This document shows, in pieces, positions 1 to 6,283 of a DNA stretch of 6,491 nucleotides (position 1 is its first letter; the number at the start of each line of letters is the position of its first letter). This DNA comes from Candidatus Zhuqueibacterota bacterium 4484_219 (GTDB taxonomy: Bacteria > Zhuqueibacterota > JdFR-76 > 4484-219): the NCBI GenBank assembly GCA_002085035.1, contig MZGM01000135.1:1-6491 (forward strand), given 5' to 3'. The notes beneath the pieces were generated by a model, which was not told where the DNA came from, searched no databases, and saw nothing but the letters and a program-made list of their open reading frames with translations. The position numbers and the translations under genes were made by a program.

Positions 1-803
1 ATAAAAGGCAATACCGTTAGTATTTTTAGTTTCGCCGAAAGGTACTTAGCGGGCTTAAAAATTCTCAGAACCAAAAGATAGCTATTCAGTATGGGGTCAA
101 TATCCCGTAGGGATTGGGGCATCAATTCTAAGTTGATCACTCCGTCAAAGCGAATAGATTTTAAAACTGCAAAAAGTTCATCAAGCGGGAGCACTCCTTG
201 CCCCAGAGGTAAATGCAAATCCTTCTCCCGAGAACAGTCGGAGATGTGGACACAGCGCAGTTCTGGACTAAAATTGTGCAGTAATGTGAGCCAATCCTTA
301 CGACTGATGAATGCATGGGGGCCATCATAGCAAAATCCAAACAGTTTTTCCCCGAGCGTCGCTCGAGCCTTACGATAAAAGGGACTAAAGTAAAAACCAT
401 TGCGCTCAGGTACATTTTCAATCAGAACTGGCGGCGCTAATTGCTGCAAGTTATGGAAAAGAAATTCTTGTGAAACCTCACCGGGAGTTTCAATAAGATG
501 AGCTTCTGGAGGGTGGGCTACACAATATTGGATGTGAAGTTTTTGCCAATTTGTGTTAATCGCATCAATCAACTTTTGAATTTTCGTCTCCTGTTCGATG
601 CAGGAAAAATCATATCCGTCCTCTGAAATAATTGGGAGGTGGAATCCTAATTTCATTTTTCCTAATGCTCGAAGAACTGCAGGCAAGTTTTCAAAGATAG
701 TGGGAGTAACCTCTGCAAATTCTACACCGAGTCTTCGGACAAAATGAAGTAAATAAGCTGGCTCAATACCTTTGTAGCGTTCAATAGTGAAGCCGACTAA
801 CAC
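1..803 (-). CDS. Sugar phosphate isomerase/epimerase-like TIM-barrel protein (AP endonuclease 2 family), C-terminus cut by window edge
   Basis: My reverse-strand translation gives 267 codons without a stop, from a GTG at 803 to the left window edge, so the C-terminus is missing. The pattern fits the xylose-isomerase-like TIM barrel fold: GFHLPI near residues 53-58, LIEN at 127-130, YDGPHA at 159-164, VHISD at 185-189, LGQG at 200-203 and NLEL at 224-227. By family analogy E129, D160 or H163, H186 and E226 are candidate metal ligands. No signal peptide or membrane segment is evident. The GTG is chosen because GAGGG lies four bases upstream (808-812) and no other usable start occurs before the in-frame stop that overlaps the nadB end. 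It lies 26 bases after nadB and is probably co-transcribed. The family includes isomerases, epimerases, endonuclease IV and dehydratases; neither the substrate nor a link to NAD synthesis can be read from the sequence. Family call fairly sure, function unknown. Confidence 0.8.
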   Translation of the reverse strand, partial: MLVGFTIERYKGIEPAYLLHFVRRLGVEFAEVTPTIFENLPAVLRALGKMKLGFHLPIISEDGYDFSCIEQETKIQKLIDAINTNWQKLHIQYCVAHPPEAHLIETPGEVSQEFLFHNLQQLAPPVLIENVPERNGFYFSPFYRKARATLGEKLFGFCYDGPHAFISRKDWLTLLHNFSPELRCVHISDCSREKDLHLPLGQGVLPLDELFAVLKSIRFDGVINLELMPQSLRDIDPILNSYLLVLRIFKPAKYLSAKLKILTVLPF

Positions 804-807
804 ATTG

Positions 808-812
808 CCCTC
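808..812 (-). promoter_or_regulatory. Ribosome binding site deciding the GTG start of the TIM-barrel gene
   Basis: GAGGG on the minus strand stands four bases before the GTG at 803, in the short gap after the nadB stop. It supports the non-ATG start, since no in-frame ATG is available upstream. Confidence 0.6.
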
Positions 813-829
813 ATTTAATTCTAATTTTT

Positions 830-2494
830 TTATTCATCGTCCCAGACAATTTTTGCCGGCAGAGCAATTTGAATACCCAGATCGCGATGGATGAAAGTAT
901 CATGTTTCCAATAACGATCGTCAGGTTCTGGGTAGTCGGTGTTGTAATGGAGCCCTCGACTTTCACGACGGAATCTGGAAGCAGCAATCATTAGTTGGGC
1001 TACACAGGAAAGATTTCGCAGCTCCAGTAATCCTTCTGTAATCTTGGTACGTTTGTAGAAATCTTCGATCTCTTCAGCTACCAATCGGACACGACGCTCG
1101 GCACGTTGTAACCGCAAGTTAGAACGCACAATACCGACATAGTCCCACATCAAAGTCTGGATTTCACCTCGATCGTGAGCAACCAACACCCATTCTTCAG
1201 CGTTAAAGGTACCTTCAGTACTCCAACTTGGGATTTGATTACGAGGAACATCTACGTTACGCCGATAATTTTTGGCGTCTTTTGCAGCGATATTTCCAAA
1301 TACCAATGCTTCCAAAAGTGAATTTGAAGCCAGACGATTAGCGCCATGTACTCCAGTAAATGCAACTTCGCCTGCAGCGTAAAGCCCACAGATAGAGGTA
1401 CGGGCGCGTAGATTGGTAACTACTCCCCCACACATGTAATGAGCAGCCGGAACCACCGGGATCGGCTGAGCAGTAATATCTAATCCCAGCTCCAAACATT
1501 TCTCGTAAATATGGGGGAAATGAGATTTTACCTCATTGGGATCAAGATGGGTTACATCAAGGTAAACACAATCAGCGCCACTGCGTTTCAACTCTGCATC
1601 GATAGCTCGGGCAACAATATCTCTTGAGGCCAGATCCTTCATGGGATGATAATTAGCCATAAAGGCTTCACCCTCACTATTTCGTAAAATGCCCCCAAAT
1701 CCGCGTACTGCTTCTGAGATTAAAAATGAGTTGGCGCCGGGGTAAAAAAGTGTGGTAGGATGAAATTGCATAAACTCCAAATTACCTACCCAGGCACCAG
1801 CTCGATAGGCCATGGCTACGCCGTCGCCAGTAGCAATAGAGGGATTAGTAGTATGCAAATAAACGTGGCCACACCCTCCAGTGGCTAACAAGACTGTTCT
1901 GGAAAGAAACGTTTTCACCTGGTCTGCTTCTACATCTAACACATAGGCTCCCCAGCAATGAATGGGCTGCTGTTTTGGTCTGGTTTGCTTATTTTGCAGG
2001 TGGTGTTCAGTAATCAACTCTACAGCCATATGATTTTCAAAAATGCGGATATTTTTGTTTTCTTTTACTGAGTTAAGCAACGCCCGTTCTACTTCTCTAC
2101 CGGTAAGATCAGTAGCATGGATAATTCTATTGCGTCTGTGTCCACCTTCTCGTCCCAGGTCCAAACGGCCATTAGGAGTAGTTGAGAATTTTACTCCCCA
2201 TTTCATTAGCTCATTGACTCGCTCCGGACCATTACGCACGATTAATTCCACTGCATCAGGATGACAAAGTCCGGCACCTGCAGCTAAGGTATCCTGAATA
2301 TGTTGCTCGAAGGAATCTTCGGGATCCCACACTGCCGCGATACCCCCCTGGGCATAGTTGGTGTTAGACTCCGCCTTAGCTTTCTTAGTGATTATATGGA
2401 CAGTGCCTTCCTGAGCAACCTTCAGAGCAAACGTTAACCCAGCAATACCACTCCCAATAACTAAAAAATCGCATTCGTAAGTTGTAGACGACAT
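830..2494 (-). CDS. nadB: L-aspartate oxidase
   Basis: Cytoplasmic flavoenzyme that oxidises L-aspartate to iminoaspartate, which quinolinate synthase (NadA) condenses with dihydroxyacetone phosphate in de novo NAD synthesis; family members can reoxidise FAD with oxygen or fumarate. The 554-residue product is full length (E. coli NadB is 540). It shows an N-terminal FAD dinucleotide-binding motif GSGIAG (14-19), NTNYAQGG (44-51), the EGGHRRNRIIHATDLTG block (116-132), ATGGCG (204-209), MQFHPTT (242-248), the SRD block near 290, PAAHYMCGG (349-357) and HGANRLASNSLLEALVFG (383-400), then the helical C-terminal domain of the succinate dehydrogenase/fumarate reductase flavoprotein family. The HPTT, SRD and AAHY blocks carry the substrate-site residues in this family. 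The HGANRLASNS block and iminoaspartate-oxidase-like start favour NadB over SdhA/FrdA. The ATG at 2494 is preceded by AGGGAG and AAGGA. nadA and nadC are not in the window. Confidence 0.96.
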   Translation of the reverse strand: MSSTTYECDFLVIGSGIAGLTFALKVAQEGTVHIITKKAKAESNTNYAQGGIAAVWDPEDSFEQHIQDTLAAGAGLCHPDAVELIVRNGPERVNELMKWGVKFSTTPNGRLDLGREGGHRRNRIIHATDLTGREVERALLNSVKENKNIRIFENHMAVELITEHHLQNKQTRPKQQPIHCWGAYVLDVEADQVKTFLSRTVLLATGGCGHVYLHTTNPSIATGDGVAMAYRAGAWVGNLEFMQFHPTTLFYPGANSFLISEAVRGFGGILRNSEGEAFMANYHPMKDLASRDIVARAIDAELKRSGADCVYLDVTHLDPNEVKSHFPHIYEKCLELGLDITAQPIPVVPAAHYMCGGVVTNLRARTSICGLYAAGEVAFTGVHGANRLASNSLLEALVFGNIAAKDAKNYRRNVDVPRNQIPSWSTEGTFNAEEWVLVAHDRGEIQTLMWDYVGIVRSNLRLQRAERRVRLVAEEIEDFYKRTKITEGLLELRNLSCVAQLMIAASRFRRESRGLHYNTDYPEPDDRYWKHDTFIHRDLGIQIALPAKIVWDDE

Positions 2495-2685
2495 TTTCCT
2501 TTTCTCCCTGATCGAAGTAGCAGTGTTTAAAACTTAAAAGAAAAAAACGACAAATGCAAGAGAGAAATTCAACAAGGAAGGGGAGAGGCTGAGAGAAGAA
2601 AACAAAAGAAGGAGCTTTGATTAGATTGAGATAAGATATTTGTAGTCAATCAATTTCAGGAAATATTGTACAAGAGTTCAAATAT
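2495..2685. other. Intergenic gap between the kor operon and nadB, purine-rich on the plus strand
   Basis: No open frame of note is present. From 2536 to 2614 the plus strand is about 86% purine (68 of 79 by hand count), so the nadB leader would be pyrimidine-rich. An 8-base palindrome TTGTACAA sits at 2666-2673, just after the ferredoxin gene. A small AT-rich imperfect inverted repeat lies around 2650-2667, but it lacks a GC-rich stem and T-run, so I do not call a terminator. Confidence 0.6.
2531..2559 (-). promoter_or_regulatory. Possible weak sigma-70-type promoter for nadB
   Basis: On the minus strand TTGCAT (2554-2559) is followed after 17 bases by TAAGTT (2531-2536), about 36 bases before the nadB ATG. 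The -35-like box is fair, the -10-like box is poor, and the spacer is T-rich. The position, in the only sizeable gap in the window, makes a promoter reasonable, but the match alone is weak. Confidence 0.25.
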
Positions 2686-2985
2686 TTATTTTTGTAAACT
2701 ATCTTTGGCGGCATCTTCTTTTATGGTAACCCAAATAGCAAATTCTGGACAAAGCATCTCACAGAGCCCACACCCCCGGCAAGCGTCTTCGTTCTTCACA
2801 AAAGGTGGATGATATCCCATCAGGTTGAATTCATCTGAAAATTCCAAGACGTTGTTGGGACAATATTCAACGCAAAATCCACATCCTTTGCATCTATCTT
2901 TTATTATATGAACCTCTCCCTGGGGTACTTTTACTTTATCGATGTCAAGCGGGGTTCGCCAGTATTTTGTAGTTTCTTTTAACAT
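2686..2985 (-). CDS. korD: 2-oxoacid:ferredoxin oxidoreductase delta subunit, 2x[4Fe-4S] ferredoxin
   Basis: Small electron-transfer subunit that would relay electrons from the catalytic alpha/beta subunits to free ferredoxin. With the start used here it has 99 residues and two classic cluster motifs: C32-x2-C35-x2-C38-x3-C42-P and C69-x2-C72-x2-C75-x3-C79-P, the bacterial 2[4Fe-4S] pattern. The ATG at 2985 is preferred because AGGAAG ends five bases upstream, and its first codons overlap the end of the gamma gene by seven bases, suggesting translational coupling. An in-frame TTG at 3015 would add ten residues but has a weaker case. The product lacks membrane segments. It is the last gene of the kor operon; the next gene starts 191 bases further on. 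The delta assignment rests on the adjacent gamma, alpha and beta genes, since the motif alone is common to many ferredoxins. Confidence 0.9.
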   Translation of the reverse strand: MLKETTKYWRTPLDIDKVKVPQGEVHIIKDRCKGCGFCVEYCPNNVLEFSDEFNLMGYHPPFVKNEDACRGCGLCEMLCPEFAIWVTIKEDAAKDSLQK

Positions 2986-3530
2986 TTTTGCTTCCTGGAA
3001 TATTCGTAACCACAATCAAATGCTTTAAGGTTAAGTTCTACAAATCGCGATGGTACTGACTCTGGAATTGCCTTTCGCATTGCCTCTACTGAAACTACTT
3101 TGGTGAGGCTGGTAAAAAATCCAAGCATTACCACATTTGCCACAATACGATTTCCTAATTCTTCAGCCAATTTGGTGGCAGGGATAGAAAAAATCTTAAT
3201 CTTGCCCCGAGGAGGCTTAGGTTTCACCAGGTCCTCATCTATCAAAAGCATCCCTTCCTCACTCAATTCTGGCTCAAATTTATCATAGCCTTCCTGGGAC
3301 ATGACGACCAGAACATCTGATACTGTAACATAAGGATAAAGTACTTTACTATCAGATATTACCAGTTCAGAACTGCAGGCTCCACCTCTGGCTTCTGGCC
3401 CAAAGGACTGATTCATGGTGGCAAACTTGTTATCGTAAATAGATACTGCTCTACCTACAATAATACCCGATCTGATTATACCCTGTCCACCAAATCCTGC
3501 GAATCTAATCCCGATTGTTTTTTTTCCCAT
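2979..3530 (-). CDS. korC: 2-oxoacid:ferredoxin oxidoreductase gamma subunit
   Basis: A 183-residue protein of the pyruvate/ketoisovalerate oxidoreductase gamma domain family, the usual length for a free-standing gamma chain. It shows the opening GFGGQGI motif (residues 12-18) and the QSFGPEARGGACSSE block (41-55), both hallmarks of the family; in structurally known relatives this domain helps bind coenzyme A and hold the complex together. Cytoplasmic, with no signal peptide. The ATG at 3530 has an AGG seven bases upstream and lies 20 bases after the stop of the degenerate beta gene. Its 3' end overlaps the delta gene by seven bases. It is the only gamma gene in the window although alpha and beta each occur twice, so it may serve both alpha-beta pairs. 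I infer 2-oxoglutarate as substrate from the partner beta1; the gamma chain does not settle it. Confidence 0.93.
   Translation of the reverse strand: MGKKTIGIRFAGFGGQGIIRSGIIVGRAVSIYDNKFATMNQSFGPEARGGACSSELVISDSKVLYPYVTVSDVLVVMSQEGYDKFEPELSEEGMLLIDEDLVKPKPPRGKIKIFSIPATKLAEELGNRIVANVVMLGFFTSLTKVVSVEAMRKAIPESVPSRFVELNLKAFDCGYEYSRKQKC
2991..2996 (-). promoter_or_regulatory. Ribosome binding site deciding the delta-subunit start
   Basis: AGGAAG on the minus strand, five bases before the ATG at 2985 and inside the 3' end of the gamma gene. It favours this ATG over the in-frame upstream TTG at 3015. Confidence 0.6.
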
Positions 3531-3550
3531 TTATGAACCTGTTAATAATA

Positions 3551-4234
3551 TCATTCATAGGGTACGAATTTATTACCCAAGGTGTGCCTCAGTTGATTAT
3601 TGTAAAGATCAATAAATGTTGGTCTCTCCCAATCAACAAATTTTCCTACTATAATCTTTTTGTCTGAGTCTATAGCCAAGTTCTCAGTAGGTTCGGTATC
3701 TTTTATTTCTGAATTATCATAGTAAAATTTCAGCAGTTTTTCTCTCGCATCAGAAGCCACCCCATCAACTCCAGCGAAATTTCCCTCCCCAGGAGAAATA
3801 GCCTCTATCACAGAGAACCCTTGTTTTTGCAAAGCCTCAGCAATAGAGTTAGTTAGTTCCGCTTTATGTAATGCTGTCCATCTTGCCACATAGACAGCAC
3901 CACACGACTTGGCCAGATGCGGGATGTTGAATGGCTGTTCAGGACAAATATAAAGTGGAAACACCGAATTGACACTGGGAGCATTTTTCAACTTTTTCTG
4001 CGCGCAGCGTGCATGAAATGATTCCCCCCTATTGTAACCAAATCCCCCATAAGAACAATTAGTTCTACCCCTGGTGGTATGAAACAAATCAACTCCCAGG
4101 TAATCAGCGATGCCCTTTTTGTACAACACATCCGATACTACACAAACTTTTTCCAATCCTGTTCTTTCCAGGGCATTTGCAAGGCTAACAATAACGGAAT
4201 TCTGATTCATTTTAGTACTTTTGGGCTTATCCAA
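3551..4234 (-). CDS. Degenerate beta-subunit paralogue lacking cofactor motifs (possible pseudoenzyme)
   Basis: This 227-residue product is clearly homologous to the intact beta subunit at 5456-6283. GAVYVARWTALH through ISP aligns without gaps (28 of 39 identical by hand), as does a C-terminal EPTENL...IIVGKFVD.ER block (17 of 25). It is 48 residues shorter. The N-terminal CPGC region is absent, HTTHGR is HTTRGR (52-57), and the stretch before GAVYVAR is 38 residues shorter, without GDGD and NN..YAMTGGQ. The other two predicted cluster cysteines align with Tyr38 and Gly149. Thiamine diphosphate and Fe-S binding in the normal way therefore look impossible. It has an 11-residue longer tail and cysteines at 60, 77, 97 and 111 not aligned with the paralogue. 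The frame is open throughout. Start is uncertain: TTG at 4234 overlaps alpha2 by eight bases, ATG at 4210 is 16 bases beyond it, and neither has a clear ribosome site. It may be a structural or regulatory subunit, or a gene in decay. Confidence 0.8.
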   Translation of the reverse strand: MDKPKSTKMNQNSVIVSLANALERTGLEKVCVVSDVLYKKGIADYLGVDLFHTTRGRTNCSYGGFGYNRGESFHARCAQKKLKNAPSVNSVFPLYICPEQPFNIPHLAKSCGAVYVARWTALHKAELTNSIAEALQKQGFSVIEAISPGEGNFAGVDGVASDAREKLLKFYYDNSEIKDTEPTENLAIDSDKKIIVGKFVDWERPTFIDLYNNQLRHTLGNKFVPYE

Positions 4235-5465
4235 AGATTAAACGTTCTAAACTAGTTCTGTATTCAACAACACCTTCATATTTCTCTTTATTTTTGGCTA
4301 CTTGTTTAATCGCTTCGAAAATATCATCCGGATTGTGGACTCCTGCTCCACCATGAGGAACAAGAACAACATTTGCTTTCCCATGACTGCATCTTTCCAC
4401 TTCAAAAACAATCTGTCCATAATTTATCTCCGGCACAACAAAACCTTTTATCTTATGGGCAAGTTCAGTTATTCTTTTTTCCGGGAATGGCCACACTGTT
4501 ACCAGTCGTAAGCTACCTACCTTTATGCCATATTCTCTCGCTTGTTCAATTCCTTTCAGTGCAACCCGGGAAGTTATTCCATAAGAGACAACCACCACTT
4601 CAGCATCGTCTAAACTATCTTCCTTTATTTCAATAATTTTGTCCGCATTGGCTCGAATTTTGTCTACCAACCTTCTTGTAGTCGATTTTTGAGTTACTTC
4701 ATCAATATCGCAATCCAACAAAGGATAGCCGTTCTCGTCATGCACCAATCCGGTAAGATGCAATCTGTACCCCTCACCAGCTTTCACCATTGGAGGAACA
4801 AGATCCCTCTCCGGTTTAAATGGAAGGTATTGATCTTTGGGACCATGATAAAATCTTCGAGGTTCGACTTCAATTTCGGAAGCAGATGGTATGACAACTT
4901 TTTCAGTCATGTGTCCGACACACTCATCGGACATCAACATAACAGGGACACGATAGCGCTCTGCCAGGTTAAACGCCTTAATAGTAAATTCGAAGCTTTC
5001 CTGGGGAGAATCTGGCGAAAGGGCAATTATTTCATAATCTCCATGCGATCCCCATCTTGCCTGCATCATATCTGCCTGACCGGTGCGGGTAGGAACCCCT
5101 GTGGATGGGCCACCCCGCTGGATATTGATGATCACAAAAGGAGTCTCCAGGGCGGCGCCAAATCCGATACCCTCCATCATAAGGGAAAATCCCGGACCGG
5201 AGGTTATAGTCATTGATTTTTTGCCAGCCCAGGAAGCACCCAAAACAGCCACTATTGAACCAAGTTCATCCTCCATCTGAATAAACATTGCCCCAATTTG
5301 TGGAGCCAGTTTGGCAAATGCCTCGGCAGCTTCGGTTGATGGTGTAATTGGATAGCCTGCCAAAAATTTGCACCCTGCTGCCGCAGCACCGTAGGCACAG
5401 GCAACGTCGCCATCTATGTAGTAGGTACCGCTAAAAACATCTTTGGGATTAGCCTTCAATTGCAC
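4227..5465 (-). CDS. korA: 2-oxoacid (probably 2-oxoglutarate):ferredoxin oxidoreductase alpha subunit (second copy, alpha2)
   Basis: A complete 412-residue alpha subunit, which with beta forms the site that oxidatively decarboxylates a 2-oxoacid to its acyl-CoA and reduces ferredoxin (or the reverse). It has the pyrimidine-binding domain motif GYPITPSTE (37-45), TSGPGFSLM (88-96) and QRGGPSTGVPT (116-126), then the transketolase-C-like domain II with VVVVSYGITSR and, near the end, VPEINYGQI and ERCSHG. Free-standing without a fused gamma domain, as in KorABCD-type enzymes. The first codon is either GTG at 5465, with AAGGA only three bases before it, or TTG at 5459, with GAAGG six bases before it and overlapping the beta1 stop; the difference is two residues. 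The C-terminus matches the alpha1 fragment at the right edge in 28 of 40 aligned positions. It sits between an intact beta and a degenerate beta, so its catalytic partner is unclear; beta1 is the only intact candidate seen. Confidence 0.93.
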   Translation of the reverse strand: MQLKANPKDVFSGTYYIDGDVACAYGAAAAGCKFLAGYPITPSTEAAEAFAKLAPQIGAMFIQMEDELGSIVAVLGASWAGKKSMTITSGPGFSLMMEGIGFGAALETPFVIINIQRGGPSTGVPTRTGQADMMQARWGSHGDYEIIALSPDSPQESFEFTIKAFNLAERYRVPVMLMSDECVGHMTEKVVIPSASEIEVEPRRFYHGPKDQYLPFKPERDLVPPMVKAGEGYRLHLTGLVHDENGYPLLDCDIDEVTQKSTTRRLVDKIRANADKIIEIKEDSLDDAEVVVVSYGITSRVALKGIEQAREYGIKVGSLRLVTVWPFPEKRITELAHKIKGFVVPEINYGQIVFEVERCSHGKANVVLVPHGGAGVHNPDDIFEAIKQVAKNKEKYEGVVEYRTSLERLIFG

Positions 5466-6283
5466 CCTTCCTTTTGAAGTTCAGTGAATGGTACTCTTTC
5501 CCTGTCTACGAATTTTCCTACTATAATTTGTTCTTGATACTGTATATCGAGATTTTCCGTAGGTTCCATATGCTTTATCAGCGAGTTCTGGTGATAGAAT
5601 TTCATCATATCAAGTCCATCCCCCAATCTATTAATTCTTGAATAATACTGAGCACAGGGCGAAATAACTTCAACCACAGAGAAGCCCGGTTTTTGTATTG
5701 CTTCAACAATAGATTTGGTCAATCTGCGGACATGAAGTGCTGTCCATCTTGCCACGTACACAGCTCCGGCTGCCTCAGCCAAGCGAGGGATATTAGCTGG
5801 TGGCTCGAAATTGCCATAAGGTGAGGTTGTACTGTACGCTGTAAGTGGAGTAGTAGGTGCAACTTGTCCACCTGTCATAGCGTAAATAAAATTATTGACA
5901 CATATCACAGTCAAGTCTATGTTCCTGCGAGCGGCATGGACAAAATGATTTCCTCCAATCGCCACCAAATCGCCATCACCTGAAATAACCATTACCTTTA
6001 ATTTTGGATTCGCAAGTTTGATGCCTGTGGCAAAAGGAATTGCTCGACCATGAGTAGTATGAAATGAATCAAATTTAAGGTAGCCAGCAGCTCGACCGGT
6101 ACAACCAATACCAGACACTACACATACTTCATCTGGGTTGGCTTCTATTTTTTCCAGTGCAGCAATAACAGCAGTCAAAGTGGTACCGATTCCACACCCC
6201 GGGCACCAGATGTGAGGAATCCTGTCCATCCGAAGCCAGGATTCCATCGGATGATGTTTTTCTTTACTCATTTCTGTACTCAA
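5456..6283 (-). CDS. korB: 2-oxoglutarate:ferredoxin oxidoreductase beta subunit, intact copy (beta1)
   Basis: A 275-residue thiamine diphosphate-binding subunit that also holds the proximal [4Fe-4S] cluster. CPGCG (27-31), a GIGCTGR segment with C61, and C210 in ISPC supply the four expected cluster cysteines. HTTHGR (75-80), GDGD (102-105), GGNHFVHAARRN (110-121) and NNFIYAMTGGQ (130-140) are the cofactor-site hallmarks; GDGD with the following NN is the Mg/thiamine diphosphate motif. Length and motif spelling fit KorB of 2-oxoglutarate oxidoreductases better than pyruvate oxidoreductases, but the substrate is inferred. Start choices are TTG at 6283, with GAGGA five bases upstream, and ATG at 6271, which overlaps the preceding alpha1 stop by eight bases; both lie at the end of alpha1, suggesting coupled translation. 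The stop overlaps the alpha2 start. Cytoplasmic. Confidence 0.95.
   Translation of the reverse strand: MSTEMSKEKHHPMESWLRMDRIPHIWCPGCGIGTTLTAVIAALEKIEANPDEVCVVSGIGCTGRAAGYLKFDSFHTTHGRAIPFATGIKLANPKLKVMVISGDGDLVAIGGNHFVHAARRNIDLTVICVNNFIYAMTGGQVAPTTPLTAYSTTSPYGNFEPPANIPRLAEAAGAVYVARWTALHVRRLTKSIVEAIQKPGFSVVEVISPCAQYYSRINRLGDGLDMMKFYHQNSLIKHMEPTENLDIQYQEQIIVGKFVDRERVPFTELQKEGCN

Noticed and set aside
91..330. 79-codon plus-strand open frame
   Set aside because: Antisense to the TIM-barrel gene with low-complexity, unrecognisable product.
161..421. 86-codon minus-strand open frame near the left end
   Set aside because: Out of frame with the TIM-barrel protein, which has family motifs over the same bases and its own start; a shadow.
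830..2494. Succinate dehydrogenase/fumarate reductase flavoprotein instead of NadB
   Set aside because: Same superfamily, but the HGANRLASNSLLE block, NTNYAQGG and length fit L-aspartate oxidase, and no sdhB or sdhC partner is adjacent.
2650..2667. Imperfect inverted repeat after the ferredoxin gene as a terminator
   Set aside because: Stem is short, AT-rich and bulged, with no T-run on the minus strand; not a credible intrinsic terminator.
2686..3015. 109-residue ferredoxin starting at TTG 3015
   Set aside because: The ATG at 2985 has a well-spaced AGGAAG and a short overlap with the gamma gene; the ten extra residues are encoded inside the gamma gene and match nothing I recognise.
4689..5216. 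175-codon open frame on the plus strand
   Set aside because: Lies wholly antisense to the well-supported alpha2 gene and has no recognisable domain; a shadow frame.
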